Position numbers and translations under genes: made by a program. The notes below the pieces were generated by a model. That model was not told the DNA's origin, searched no databases, and saw nothing but the letters and a program-made list of their open reading frames with translations. DNA of 64,000 bases from Pelomonas sp. Root1444 (GTDB lineage: Bacteria > Pseudomonadota > Gammaproteobacteria > Burkholderiales > Burkholderiaceae_C), in NCBI RefSeq assembly GCF_001426885.1, contig NZ_LMFP01000003.1, positions 627,306 to 691,305 on the forward strand. Reading direction: 5' to 3'. Shown here piece after piece: positions 41,379-50,702 of this stretch (position 1 is the first letter of the stretch; every line of letters starts with the position of its first letter).

Positions 41379-42632
41379 TTAGCCGGGCCGTTTCATTTGG
41401 CAGGAGGTGGGGGTCGACGACACATAGGTCTCGAACTGCTTCACCGGCGCCAGCGTCATGCCCGTCTTCTCGGGGCTGTACGGGTACTTAGCATCGGCCT
41501 TCTGCCAGACCGAGATGAACAGGGGCTGCTGCAGCTGGTGGTCGCTCTTTCGCATCGTCACGTCGCCGTTGAAGCTCTTGACCGTGAGGCCTTCCAGCGC
41601 AGCGGCGACCTTGACCGGATCGGTCGACTTGGCGTTGGCCATCGCCTGGCTCAGCATCGTGTAGATGTGCTGGATGCTCAGCGTGTACATGTCGTCGTTG
41701 AACTTCTTGTTGTACTCGTCGGCATTCTTCTGCGCCTCGCCGCCCATGTTGTAGTGGCTGTAGGCCACCTGGAACACCCGGCCCGCGCCGCCCGTGCCCA
41801 GCGCCGTCGGCGTGCCGGTGACGCCGGTGTAGTACGTGAAGAACTTGCCGTTGTAGCCAGCCTCGTTGGCGGCCTTGACGAGCAGCGCCAGGTCCGAGCC
41901 CCAGTTGCCGGTGATGACGGTGTCGGCGCCACTGGCCTTGATCTTGGCGACGTAGGGCGCGAAGTCGCGCACCTGGGCCAGCGGGTGCAGGTCCTCGCCG
42001 ACGATCTGGATGTCCGGGCGCTTGCGGGCCAGCGTCTCCTTGGCGAACTTGGCGACCTGGTGGCCGTGGGCGTAGTTCTGGTTCAGCAGGAAGACCTTCT
42101 TGACGTCCGGCTGGTCCTTGATGAACGACGACATCGCTTCCATCTTCATCGACGTGTCGGCGTCGAAGCGGAAGTGCCAGTAGCTGCACTTGCTGTTGGT
42201 CAGGTCGGGGTCCACCGCCGAGTAGTTCAGGTAGAGGATTTCCTTGCCCGGGTTGCGCTCGTTGTGCTTTTGCACGGCGTCGGACAGCGCCAGCGCGACG
42301 CTGGAGCCGTTGCCTTGCATGATGTAGCGGATGCCCTGGTCGGCCGCGGCCTTGAGCAGGTTCAGCGACTCGGCCGGGCTGAGCTTGTTGTCGAAGGTGA
42401 CGATCTCGAACTTCACGCCCGCCGGGTTGCTCTTGTTGAACTTCTCGCCGAGGAACTGGAAGGTCTTGACCTGGTTCTGGCCGACCGGTCCCATCAGGCC
42501 GGACAACGCGTCGATGTAGGCCAGCTTGACCGTCTCGCCCTTCTGGGCATGCGCGGCGCCGGCCGCGAGCGCGAGGGCCGCGGCGGCCGCCAGCGTGCGC
42601 ATGGTGAAGCGGGCCGAATTGATGTCGAACAT
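41379..42632 (-). CDS. livK: ABC transporter substrate-binding protein, Liv family
   Basis: This is a periplasmic binding protein of 417 aa. It has a signal peptide with an N-terminal extension (FTMRTLAAAAALALAAGAAH, cleaved before QKGE), then the two-lobed type I fold (VKLAYIDALSGLMGPVGQNQ, FLLNQNYAHGHQVAKF). The ATG at 42632 has AGGAG seven nt upstream, so the extension is probably translated. It belongs to the same operon as livHMGF and, upstream, the acyl-CoA ligase gene. Confidence 0.93.
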   Translation of the reverse strand: MFDINSARFTMRTLAAAAALALAAGAAHAQKGETVKLAYIDALSGLMGPVGQNQVKTFQFLGEKFNKSNPAGVKFEIVTFDNKLSPAESLNLLKAAADQGIRYIMQGNGSSVALALSDAVQKHNERNPGKEILYLNYSAVDPDLTNSKCSYWHFRFDADTSMKMEAMSSFIKDQPDVKKVFLLNQNYAHGHQVAKFAKETLARKRPDIQIVGEDLHPLAQVRDFAPYVAKIKASGADTVITGNWGSDLALLVKAANEAGYNGKFFTYYTGVTGTPTALGTGGAGRVFQVAYSHYNMGGEAQKNADEYNKKFNDDMYTLSIQHIYTMLSQAMANAKSTDPVKVAAALEGLTVKSFNGDVTMRKSDHQLQQPLFISVWQKADAKYPYSPEKTGMTLAPVKQFETYVSSTPTSCQMKRPG

Positions 42633-42714
42633 GCTTGTCTCCTGGGTTGTGGCTTTGTGTGGCGGAACTTAATGCAGCGAGGTCGCAATGACGTTGCGGG
42701 CTTACCCGCGACGT

Positions 42715-44361
42715 TCAGGCGCTGGGGAGCACATGATTCAGGAACTGCTCGCGCAGCTTGAGCTTCTGCACCTTGCCCGTGGCCGTGTGCGGGATCTCGG
42801 TGACGAAGGCGATGTCGTCGGGGATCTGCCATTTGGCGATGCGGCCCTCGTAGAAGGCCAGCAGCTCCTCGCGGGTGACGGCGGCGTCGGGCTTCTTCAC
42901 GACGACCAGCAGCGGCCGCTCGTCCCATTTCGGGTGGCGCGCCGCGATGACGGCCGCCTCGTGCACGGCCGGGTGCGCCATCGCGATGTTCTCGAGGTCG
43001 ATGGAGCTGATCCATTCGCCACCGGACTTGATGACGTCCTTGCTGCGGTCGGTGATCTGCATGAAGCCGTCGGCGTCGATGGTGGCCACGTCGCCGGTCG
43101 GGAACCAGCCTGGCTGCCCATCCACACTGACCAGCGGCGACTCGTCATGATTGAAGTACTGGGAGATGACCCAGTGGCCGCGCACCACCAGGTTGCCGGC
43201 GCTCTGCCCGTCCCACGGCAGCGAGCGGCCCTCGTCGTCGATGATGGCCATGTCGACGCCGTAGATGACGCGGCCCTGCTTCTCCAGCAGGCGCTGCTGC
43301 TGCTCTGCCGGCAGGTCGAGCTGGCGCGTGGTCAGCTTCGACAGCGTGCCCAGCGGCGACATCTCGGTCATGCCCCAGGCGTGGATGACCTCGATGCCGA
43401 AGTCCTGCTGCAGCGACTTCATCATGGCCGGCGGGCAGGCGGAGCCGCCGATGACGGTGCGCTTGAAGGTGGAGAACTTCAGGTTGTTGGCCTTGACGTA
43501 GTTCAGCAGGCCCAGCCACACCGTCGGCACACCGGCGCTGAAAGACACCTTCTCGCCCTCGAACAGCTCGTACAAGCTCCTGCCGTCCAGGTGCGGCCCG
43601 GGCAGCACCAGCTTGCAGCCGACGATGGCCGCGCTGTAGGGCAGGCCCCAGGCGTTGACGTGGAACATCGGCACGACTGGCAGGATGACGTCCCTGCCGG
43701 AGCAGTCCATCGCGTCCGGCAGCGCCGCGGCATAGCCGTGCAGCACCGTCGAGCGGTGGCTGTAGACGGCGCCCTTGGGGTGGCCCGTGGTGCCCGACGT
43801 GTAGCAGATGCTGGAAGCGGTGTTCTCGTCGAACTGCGGCCAAGCGTAGTCGCCGGTCTCGGCGTCCAGCAGGTCGTCGAAGCACAGCAGGTTCGGGATT
43901 GCGGAGCTGGCCGGCATGTGCGGCCGCGAGGTCATCAACACGAAGTGCTGCACCGTCTTCAGCAGCGGCGCGATCTTCTCGACCAGCGGCAGGAAGGTCG
44001 CGTCGAAACAGAGGATGCGGTCCGCCGCATCGTTCGCGATCCAGACGATCTGCTCGGGGAAGAGTCGCGGGTTGATGGTGTGGCACACCAGCGCCGAACC
44101 CGAGCTGCCGTAGTAGATCTCGAGGTGGCGGTGGCCATTCCAGGCCAGCGTCGCGATGCGGTCGCCCGGCTCCGCGCCCAGGCGCGCGAACGCCTGCGCG
44201 GCCTGGCGCGAACGGCGCGCCACCTCACGCCAGTTGCTGCGGTGCAGGTCTCCCTCGACCCGCTTGCTGACGATCTCGGTCTCGCCCGAATGCCGCTCGG
44301 CGTGCGTCAGCAGCGACGAGATCAGCAGCGGATCCGACATCATCCGGCCCATCAATGCCAT
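42715..44361 (-). CDS. Acyl-CoA ligase (AMP-forming, FadD/DmdB-like)
   Basis: This 548-aa enzyme adenylates a carboxylic acid and transfers it to CoA. The AMP-binding motif is [19 protein letters not shown], the central motif is [16 protein letters not shown] and the C-terminal Lys motif is [15 protein letters not shown]. The N-terminal half resembles 3-methylthiopropionyl- and medium/long-chain acyl-CoA ligases; the exact acid is unknown. The ATG has AGGAG seven nt upstream. As first gene of the transporter operon it may activate the imported compound. Confidence 0.9.
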   Translation of the reverse strand: MALMGRMMSDPLLISSLLTHAERHSGETEIVSKRVEGDLHRSNWREVARRSRQAAQAFARLGAEPGDRIATLAWNGHRHLEIYYGSSGSALVCHTINPRLFPEQIVWIANDAADRILCFDATFLPLVEKIAPLLKTVQHFVLMTSRPHMPASSAIPNLLCFDDLLDAETGDYAWPQFDENTASSICYTSGTTGHPKGAVYSHRSTVLHGYAAALPDAMDCSGRDVILPVVPMFHVNAWGLPYSAAIVGCKLVLPGPHLDGRSLYELFEGEKVSFSAGVPTVWLGLLNYVKANNLKFSTFKRTVIGGSACPPAMMKSLQQDFGIEVIHAWGMTEMSPLGTLSKLTTRQLDLPAEQQQRLLEKQGRVIYGVDMAIIDDEGRSLPWDGQSAGNLVVRGHWVISQYFNHDESPLVSVDGQPGWFPTGDVATIDADGFMQITDRSKDVIKSGGEWISSIDLENIAMAHPAVHEAAVIAARHPKWDERPLLVVVKKPDAAVTREELLAFYEGRIAKWQIPDDIAFVTEIPHTATGKVQKLKLREQFLNHVLPSA

Positions 44362-44552
44362 GCCTGTCTCCTGGCTGTTTTATCGATTCAGTCTAGTCCG
44401 CGGTTACAGACGATGAACGTCACAACCGCGACCTTCGGACCCCGGGGAAACACGGGGAAATCAAAGGGCGGGCCTCGCTCACTAAACTGCCGTACACGCT
44501 GGCCTTGGCCGTCCGGCAGCCCGATACCCAACCTCGAAGTCTTCCGTTCATC

Positions 44553-44969
44553 ATGAGTGAATCCAGCAAGACCTACCCCGTCCAGAAGACCGATGCCGAG
44601 TGGCGCGAGCAGCTCGACCCCATGCAATACCAGGTGGCCCGCCAGGCGGCGACCGAGCGCGCCTTCACCGGCAAGTACTGGGACCACTTCAAGGACGGCC
44701 GTTACAACTGCGTCGGCTGCGGCACGCCACTGTTCGAGTCGGGCACCAAGTTCGATGCCGGCTGCGGATGGCCAAGCTACTGGGCGCCGGTCAACAGTGA
44801 GGTCATCGAGCGCGTCGTCGATCGCAGCCACGGCATGGTGCGGGTGGAGGTGCGCTGCAACAAGTGCGGCAGCCACCTCGGCCATGTCTTCCCGGACGGC
44901 CCCGAGCCGACCGGTGAGCGTTACTGCATCAACTCGGCCGCCATCGATTTCGTGAAAGACAATCCCTGA
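44553..44969 (+). CDS. msrB: Peptide-methionine (R)-S-oxide reductase
   Basis: MsrB reduces R-methionine sulfoxide in damaged proteins. It has 138 aa. Zinc ligands are in [10 protein letters not shown] and [12 protein letters not shown], and the catalytic Cys is in [13 protein letters not shown]. The ATG start gives [19 protein letters not shown]. It is divergent from the acyl-CoA ligase gene with 191 bp between the starts, and 55 bp before yciB. Confidence 0.97.
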   Translation: MSESSKTYPVQKTDAEWREQLDPMQYQVARQAATERAFTGKYWDHFKDGRYNCVGCGTPLFESGTKFDAGCGWPSYWAPVNSEVIERVVDRSHGMVRVEVRCNKCGSHLGHVFPDGPEPTGERYCINSAAIDFVKDNP

Positions 44970-44974
44970 ACTCG

Positions 44975-45010
44975 GGACGGACTGCCCGAGCGGAGCGGGT
45001 CGCTCCGTCC
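44975..45010 (+). other. Stem-loop between msrB and yciB
   Basis: GGACGGA (44975-44981) pairs with TCCGTCC (45004-45010), with GC-rich DNA inside able to pair further. No T run follows, so I read it as an mRNA structure rather than a clear terminator. Confidence 0.45.
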
Positions 45011-45024
45011 TCGACTGATTCCAC

Positions 45025-45657
45025 ATGAAACTGCTGCTCGACTTCCTGCCGCTGATCCTGTTCTTCATCGCCTTCAAGGGCGCGGAAGGCAACCCGGACG
45101 CGGCGGCCGCCTTCGCCACCCAGCATTTCGGCTTCCTGGTCCAGGGCGGCGTGGTCGGCCCGAAGGAGGCGCCGGTGCTGCTCGCCACCGTCGTCGTCAT
45201 GATCGCGACGCTGGCGCAGGCCGCCATCCTCAAGCTGCGCGGCAAGAAGATCGACCTGATGCTGTGGATCAGCCTCGGCCTCGTCGTCATCCTGGGCGGC
45301 GCGACGGTCTGGTTCCACAACGAGACCTTCATCAAGTGGAAGCCCACCGGGCTGTACTGGGCCATGGCACTGACGCTGTGGATTTCACAGGCGTGGTTCG
45401 GCAAGAACCTGATTCAAAAGATGCTCAGCGCCGAACTGCCGCTGCCCGACGCGATCTGGGTGAAGGTCAACCGCGCCTGGGTTCTGTTCTTCGCGGTCAT
45501 GGGCGTCGCCAACCTCTACGTCGCCTACAACTTCTCGACCTCCGCCTGGGCCAACTTCAAGGTCTTCGGCGTCACCGGGCTCATGCTGCTGTTCACGCTC
45601 GCCCAGGGGCTGTACCTGAGCAAGCACCTGCCGCAGGAAGAGGACGGCAAATCATGA
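45025..45657 (+). CDS. yciB: Septation protein A / inner membrane-spanning protein YciB
   Basis: The 210-aa membrane protein has about five helices. YciB signatures are MKLLLDFLPLILFFIAFK, the YWAMALTLWISQAWFGKN region and AWVLFFAVMGVANLYVAYN. The family influences cell-envelope synthesis and septation. It overlaps the bolA gene by 4 bp. Confidence 0.95.
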   Translation: MKLLLDFLPLILFFIAFKGAEGNPDAAAAFATQHFGFLVQGGVVGPKEAPVLLATVVVMIATLAQAAILKLRGKKIDLMLWISLGLVVILGGATVWFHNETFIKWKPTGLYWAMALTLWISQAWFGKNLIQKMLSAELPLPDAIWVKVNRAWVLFFAVMGVANLYVAYNFSTSAWANFKVFGVTGLMLLFTLAQGLYLSKHLPQEEDGKS

Positions 45658-45929
45658 TCGCGGCCGAGATCGAGGCGCGCCTGCGCGCCGAGCTGGCGCC
45701 GCTGGCGCTCGCCATCCGAGACGACAGCGCCCAGCACGCGGGCCATGCCGGGGCGCGGGAAGGCGGCCACTTTCATGTGGCTGTCGTGTCGGATCGCTTT
45801 ACGGGCCTGCAAAGATTGGCCCGTCACCGCCTCGTTTATCATTGTTTGTCTGACCTGATGCAGCGCGGCATTCATGCGCTGACGATCGACGCCCGCACCC
45901 CGGGCGAGTCCGCGTCAGGTCAAGCGTGA
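45654..45929 (+). CDS. bolA: BolA family protein
   Basis: The 91-aa protein has the class II KH-like BolA fold: EGGHFHVAVVSDRFTGLQRL and HRLVYHCLSDLMQRGIHALT. BolA proteins work with monothiol glutaredoxins in iron-sulfur trafficking. The ATG overlaps the yciB stop (ATGA). It lies 61 bp upstream of a parvulin-type isomerase gene, an order common in Burkholderiales. Confidence 0.93.
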   Translation: MIAAEIEARLRAELAPLALAIRDDSAQHAGHAGAREGGHFHVAVVSDRFTGLQRLARHRLVYHCLSDLMQRGIHALTIDARTPGESASGQA

Positions 45930-45990
45930 TCGAACCCGCGCGCCCATCCCCGGGGCGCGATTTTTTTAGCCTGATCCACACCCCCATCCC

Positions 45991-46794
45991 ATGAAGAAGT
46001 TTGCGCTCGCCGCCGTCGTCGCGGCCACCATCTCGGCCCTGCTGCCGGCTGCCGCAATCGCGCAGAACGTCGCCACCGTCAACGGCAAGCCCGTGCCCAA
46101 GGCGCGCGTCGAGACGCTGATCCAGCAGGTCACCAAGAGCGGCCAGCAGCAGCGCTCTCCCGAGCTGGAAGCCCAGGTCAAGGATGAAGTCGTGCGCCGC
46201 GAGATCTTCATGCAGGAGGCCGAGAAGCGCGGCATCCCGCAGAGCGCCGAGTACAAGACCCAGATGGACATGGCCCGCCAGATGCTGCTCATCCGCGGCC
46301 TGATGGAAGACTTCCGCGCGAAGAACCCGGTCAGCGACGCCGACGCGCAGGCCGAGTACGACAAGTTCAAGGCCGCCAACACCGGCAACGAATACCGCGC
46401 CCGCCACATCCTGGTCGAGAAGGAAGAAGACGCCAAGGCCCTGATCGCCCAGATCAAGGGCGGCGCCAGCTTCGAGGAACTGGCCAAGAAGAACTCCAAG
46501 GACACCGGCTCGGCAGCCAACGGCGGCGACCTGGACTTCGCCAACCCCAACAACTTCGTGCCCGAGTTCAGCAAGGCCATGACCGCGCTGCAGAAGGGCG
46601 AGATGACGCAGGAGCCGGTGAAGAGCCAGTTCGGCTATCACATCATCAAGCTCGAAGACACGCGCCCCGCCACCTTCCCCGCCTTCGACGACGTCAAGGC
46701 CCAGATCAAGCAGCGCATCGAGCAGACCAAGGCCGCCGAGTACCAGGACAGCCTGATCAAGAAGGCCAAGACCGACTACACCTTCAGCAAGTAA
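45991..46794 (+). CDS. Periplasmic parvulin-type peptidyl-prolyl isomerase
   Basis: The 267-aa protein has a signal peptide (MKKFALAAVVAATISALLPA, cleaved around AIAQN), a SurA/PrsA-like N-terminal helical region (residues 30-125), and a rotamase domain at about 130-225 (YRARHILVEKEEDAKALIAQ, GGDLDFANPNNFVPEFSKAM, SQFGYHIIKLED). It probably assists folding of exported proteins. A strong terminator follows. Confidence 0.93.
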   Translation: MKKFALAAVVAATISALLPAAAIAQNVATVNGKPVPKARVETLIQQVTKSGQQQRSPELEAQVKDEVVRREIFMQEAEKRGIPQSAEYKTQMDMARQMLLIRGLMEDFRAKNPVSDADAQAEYDKFKAANTGNEYRARHILVEKEEDAKALIAQIKGGASFEELAKKNSKDTGSAANGGDLDFANPNNFVPEFSKAMTALQKGEMTQEPVKSQFGYHIIKLEDTRPATFPAFDDVKAQIKQRIEQTKAAEYQDSLIKKAKTDYTFSK

Positions 46795-46812
46795 GCCCCC
46801 GGCTGAACGAAC

Positions 46813-46839
46813 AAGCCCGCCGATCGGCGGGCTTTTTGT
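46813..46839 (+). terminator. Intrinsic terminator after the parvulin gene
   Basis: A fully palindromic 22-nt hairpin built from AAGCCCGCCGA and its complement (46813-46834) is followed by TTTTTGTTTT. It ends at the stop codon of the convergent ybbA gene. Confidence 0.92.
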
Positions 46840-46840
46840 T

Positions 46841-47512
46841 TTATGCAGCGAGGCGCCCGGCCTCGATGCGCAACTGCCGCTCGCAGCGCGTGGCGATCTC
46901 GCGGTCGTGCGTCACGAGTACGAGCGTGGTGCCGGCTTCGCGGTTCAGCTCGAACATCAGCGCCATCACCTGGGCGCCGGTGGCGAAGTCCAGGCTGCCG
47001 GTGGGCTCGTCGGCCAGCAGCAGCGCCGGGCGCTGCACGAAGGCACGGGCCAGCGCCACGCGCTGCTGCTCGCCGCCCGACAGCACGCGCGGATAGTGTG
47101 AGAGCCGCTCGCCCAGGCCGACGCGGGACAGCATGGCCGCGGCCTGCTCGCGCGCCTCGCGGTCGCCGCGCAGTTCCAGCGGCAGCATGACGTTCTCCAG
47201 CGCCGTCAGGTTGGGCAGCAGCTGGAAGCTCTGGAACACGAAACCCAGCTCGCGCGCGCGCACGGCGGCCCGCTCGTCCTCGTTCAGCGTGAACAGATCC
47301 TGACCGCGCAACTTGACGGTGCCGCTGCTCGGCACGTCCAGCCCGGCGAGGATGGCCAGCAGCGTGCTCTTGCCCGAACCCGAGGCGCCGACGATGGCCA
47401 CCGACTCCTGCGCAGTCAGTGCAAAGCTGATGTCATGCAGAATCGTCAGCTCCCCGGTCGCGTCGCGCACGCGCTTGGTGATCTGATCAACTTGGACAAG
47501 GACTTCGGGCAT
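46841..47512 (-). CDS. ybbA: ABC transporter ATP-binding protein (YbbA/LolD-like)
   Basis: The 223-aa ATPase belongs to the MacB/LolD class. Walker A is GASGSGKST, signature LSGGEQQRVALARAF, Walker B LLADEPTGSLD. Its permease partner (YbbP type) is not adjacent here. The ATG at 47512 shares the CATG palindrome with the start of tesA on the other strand. Confidence 0.93.
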   Translation of the reverse strand: MPEVLVQVDQITKRVRDATGELTILHDISFALTAQESVAIVGASGSGKSTLLAILAGLDVPSSGTVKLRGQDLFTLNEDERAAVRARELGFVFQSFQLLPNLTALENVMLPLELRGDREAREQAAAMLSRVGLGERLSHYPRVLSGGEQQRVALARAFVQRPALLLADEPTGSLDFATGAQVMALMFELNREAGTTLVLVTHDREIATRCERQLRIEAGRLAA

Positions 47513-48161
47513 GTCGGGACTGCGGCGGCGGGCAATGGTGGCGCACTGTAGCGTGGGGCTGCTGGCCGGCTGGACGTCAGGGTCGATGGCTGCGGCAGCG
47601 GTCGAGGCGCCGGTGATCCTCGTCGTCGGCGACAGCCTGTCGGCGGAATACGGCCTCAAGGCCGGCGCAGGCTGGGTGGCGCTGCTGCAGGCCAGGCTGA
47701 CCGAGCAGAAGAAGCCTCACCGGGTCGTCAACGCCAGCATCAGCGGCGACACCACCTCGGGCGGGCGCAGCCGGCTGCCGGCCGCGCTGCGCACGCACAA
47801 GCCGGCCATCGTCATCCTGGAGCTGGGCGGCAACGATGCGCTGCGCGGCCTGCCGCTGGCCAGCACGCGCGACAACCTGCTCGCGATGGCCCGCGCGGCG
47901 CAGGCGGCCGGCGCCAAGGTCGTCATCGTCGGCATGCAGGTGCCGCCCAACTACGGCGCCAGCTACGGCCGCGAGTTCGAGGGCCTGTTCGCCGACGTGG
48001 CCCGGCAGGCCAAGGCCGGCCTCGTGCCCTTCCTGCTCAAGGGCGTGGCCGACCGGACGGATGCGCTCGACTGGTTCCAGCCCGACCGCATCCATCCGCT
48101 GGCCAAGGCGCATCCGCAGATGCTGGACAACGTCTGGCCGGCGCTGAAGCCGCTGCTTTAG
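47511..48161 (+). CDS. tesA: Arylesterase / multifunctional acyl-CoA thioesterase I, SGNH hydrolase
   Basis: The 216-aa periplasmic hydrolase has the SGNH catalytic blocks: GDSLSAEYG (nucleophile Ser), SISGDTTSGG, LELGGNDALRG and the Asp-His pair in DRIHPLAKAHP. An N-terminal export signal is present (VGLLAGWTSGSMAAA). ATG at 47511 gives MSGLRRRAM; an internal ATG at 47535 is possible. It is divergent to ybbA, as in E. coli and many proteobacteria. The stop overlaps that of the convergent DUF6600-like gene. Confidence 0.93.
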   Translation: MSGLRRRAMVAHCSVGLLAGWTSGSMAAAAVEAPVILVVGDSLSAEYGLKAGAGWVALLQARLTEQKKPHRVVNASISGDTTSGGRSRLPAALRTHKPAIVILELGGNDALRGLPLASTRDNLLAMARAAQAAGAKVVIVGMQVPPNYGASYGREFEGLFADVARQAKAGLVPFLLKGVADRTDALDWFQPDRIHPLAKAHPQMLDNVWPALKPLL

Positions 48162-50047
48162 CGCTCGGCCTGCTTGTCGTTGCGGTTGTCGCGCGGCGGG
48201 CCCTGGCGCACCGGCACGCCGTCCTGGCGGCCGCGCTGAGGGCCTTCGCTGCGCGGCGGGGCCTGAACCTGTGGTTGCGGCTGCGGTTGCGGCATCTGCA
48301 TGCGCGGCGGCTCGGGCTGGCGCATCGGCATCTCGACGCGGCGCGGCTGCTCCATCACCGGCGGGCGCTCCGGCATCTGCACGGCGCGCGGCAGCTCGGG
48401 TGCCGGCTGCGGCATCACGCGGCGCGGCTCCTCGCGACGTTCTTCGCGGCGCTCTTCACGACGCTCCTCCCGCTGCGGTTGGCCGCGCCACGGCATGTTG
48501 TCGCCACCGGCGCGCGGCTGCTGGATGGCCGGCGCGACGGGCTGCACCTGCGGCTGGGCCAGGGCCGGCATCGCCGGCTGGGGCGCCGGCGCATCAGGGC
48601 TGCGATGAGCCTCACGGCGCGGCAGCTGGTTGTCGCTGCGCCACCCCAAGCCAGGCTCGCGTTCGCGTTCGCGGTCACGCTGGCGCGGCAGGCCGGCCTC
48701 CGGCTGGCGCACCGGCGCGGGGGGCAGCACCGCGGCCAGGTCGCCACGGCCCGGTGCCGTCGGCAGCGGGCGGTTCCAGCCCGGCTCGGGCCGGCGATCG
48801 GGGCCGCGCACGGGCAGCGGCTGGATGCCCGCGCCAGGCGCCGGCAGCGTGCTGACCGCGGCGGGCACGTCGCGATAGCGATGCGGGCGCTGCACGGTGA
48901 CCGGGTCGCGCAGGTCGCGCGGGTCGTTGATGCGGCTGATATAGCGCGGGCTGTGGCGGTAGGACGGGCGGTAGACCTCGCGCGGTGCCAGCGGGTACCA
49001 GCCATAGCGCGGCGGTGCGGGCCGGCCGCCGATGCTGATGCCGACGCTGACCGAGCCGCCACCCACCCAGCCGACCAGCGCCGGCGCGTAGACGGGGCGG
49101 TGCATGTACGGCCCCGGCGCCCAGCACCAGCGCCCGCCCCAGCTGACCCAGCGGCCGTAGTGGAAGGGCGCGAAGCCCCAGGGGGCGTCGTCCACCCAGG
49201 TCCAGCCCCATTGGCGGGACCAGGCCCAGCGGCCGTAGCGGTAAGGCGCCCAGTCGTGAACGACCAGCGTGGTCGGCACCCAGACGGCGCCGTACTCGGC
49301 CGCGGTCTCCCAGCGGCCGTAGCGGTCCAGGTCTTCGGCGCCGGTCATCTCGGGCGAGACGTAGCGGGCCACGGGCCGGTCGCCCTCCTCGCGGCTTTCG
49401 GCCAGCACCCAGTCGCCGAACGCATCGCTGTACAGCGGTGAACGCTCGGCGCGCGGGCTGTCGGGCCACCACAGCTCGACCTGCTCGCCGGTGCCCAGCG
49501 ACACGGGCGCGGCACCGCGCGCCCAGTCGAAGCGCATGCGGCCCTGCCAGACGTAGACCTTGCTGCCGCGGTCGAGCTGCTCGACGCGGTACAGGCCCTC
49601 GCGCTCGGGTTGGGCCGTGCCCTCGCGGGTGCGCAGCCGTGTCTCGGCGGCGTTCTCGGGCGAGCGCAGGCGCAGTGCCACGTCGCCACGGTCCAGTTGC
49701 AGCAGGGTCTGGCCTTCGTCGAGCTGGCTCAACTCCAGGTCGCTGCGCTCGTCGACCCAGATGGTGGTCGAGCCGGCGCGCAGGCTGATGCGGGCGCGCT
49801 CGTCGGTGCGCACGCGGTCGCCCTCGCCGACCGTCTGGTTGCGTGTCAGCCGCGTCCATTCGCGGGTGTCCTGGTCGAACAGCCAGGCATCGCCGACGAC
49901 GTCGACCACGCGGGCGGCCCGGGTCGGCGGGTCGCGGTCGGCGTCCTGGGCCTTGGCGGCCGGCACCAGGGCGACCAGCAACGTCAGCGCCAGGATGCGC
50001 CAGCGGCGGCGGGTGAGGACGAGCTTGGATTCAGCGGATGCGGCCAT
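48158..50047 (-). CDS. FecR-domain / DUF6600-like exported protein with low-complexity tail
   Basis: The 629-aa protein has a signal peptide (RRWRILALTLLVALVPAAKA), then a FecR-like beta domain at about residues 45-170 (VGEGDRVRTDERARISLRAG). Next come repeats rich in Trp, Gly and Tyr (YRYGRWAWSRQWGWTWVD, FHYGRWVSWGGRWCWAPG) typical of DUF6600. The last ~230 residues are Pro/Arg/Gln-rich, with about four tandem REER units and many PQPQ stretches. Function unknown; a cell-surface or periplasmic role is likely. It overlaps the tesA stop by 4 bp (TTAG). Confidence 0.8.
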   Translation of the reverse strand: MAASAESKLVLTRRRWRILALTLLVALVPAAKAQDADRDPPTRAARVVDVVGDAWLFDQDTREWTRLTRNQTVGEGDRVRTDERARISLRAGSTTIWVDERSDLELSQLDEGQTLLQLDRGDVALRLRSPENAAETRLRTREGTAQPEREGLYRVEQLDRGSKVYVWQGRMRFDWARGAAPVSLGTGEQVELWWPDSPRAERSPLYSDAFGDWVLAESREEGDRPVARYVSPEMTGAEDLDRYGRWETAAEYGAVWVPTTLVVHDWAPYRYGRWAWSRQWGWTWVDDAPWGFAPFHYGRWVSWGGRWCWAPGPYMHRPVYAPALVGWVGGGSVSVGISIGGRPAPPRYGWYPLAPREVYRPSYRHSPRYISRINDPRDLRDPVTVQRPHRYRDVPAAVSTLPAPGAGIQPLPVRGPDRRPEPGWNRPLPTAPGRGDLAAVLPPAPVRQPEAGLPRQRDREREREPGLGWRSDNQLPRREAHRSPDAPAPQPAMPALAQPQVQPVAPAIQQPRAGGDNMPWRGQPQREERREERREERREEPRRVMPQPAPELPRAVQMPERPPVMEQPRRVEMPMRQPEPPRMQMPQPQPQPQVQAPPRSEGPQRGRQDGVPVRQGPPRDNRNDKQAER

Positions 50048-50114
50048 GGCAAGGCTCCTTTGCGGCAAGCTAACGCACGGGCCACTGCCGCGGTGCACGG
50101 CGCTTACAAACTTT

Positions 50115-50651
50115 TCAATCGTCGGCGTCCGGGGCCAGCTCGGGGAACAGCACCGACGTGAAGCCGAACCGCGTGAAGTCGGTGACGCGCATGGGGTAGA
50201 GGATGCCGTCGAGGTGATCGCACTCATGCTGCACGACGCGGGCGTGGAAACCCTCGGCGACGCGGTCGATCGGCCGGCCGTCGGCATCGAAGCCGCAATA
50301 GCGGATGCGCTCGTCGCGCTCGACGACGCCGCGCAGGCCCGGCACCGACAGGCAGCCCTCCCAGCCCTCGCTGCGGCCGCCGTCCAGCACCTCGATCTGC
50401 GGGTTGATGAGCACGGTGGGCGGGACCGGCGGCGCGTCGGGGTAGCGCACGTTCTTGTCGTAGCCGAAGATGACCAGGCGCAGGTCCACGCCGATCTGCG
50501 GCGCGGCCAGGCCCGCACCGTTGGCGGCGGCCATGGTCTCGAACATGTCGGCGATCAGCGCCTTGAGTTCGGGCGTGCCGAACCGGGTGACCGGCTTGGC
50601 CACGCGCAGCAGGCGCGGGTCGCCCATCTTCAAAATCTCGTGCACCGCCAC
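50115..50651 (-). CDS. def: Peptide deformylase
   Basis: Def removes the N-formyl group from nascent proteins. It has 178 aa with all three motifs: [23 protein letters not shown] and the zinc site QHECDHLDG. The start is GTG at 50651 with AAGGAGG four nt upstream; a second GTG two codons later is less well placed. It is divergent from an MBL-fold gene and is not next to fmt, unlike in many bacteria, so it may be a second, paralogous def. Confidence 0.95.
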   Translation of the reverse strand: MAVHEILKMGDPRLLRVAKPVTRFGTPELKALIADMFETMAAANGAGLAAPQIGVDLRLVIFGYDKNVRYPDAPPVPPTVLINPQIEVLDGGRSEGWEGCLSVPGLRGVVERDERIRYCGFDADGRPIDRVAEGFHARVVQHECDHLDGILYPMRVTDFTRFGFTSVLFPELAPDADD

Positions 50652-50702
50652 CGGGCCTCCTTCGGCTATCGTGACCGGCGATTCTAGGAAGCCCTTCTCC
50701 TC

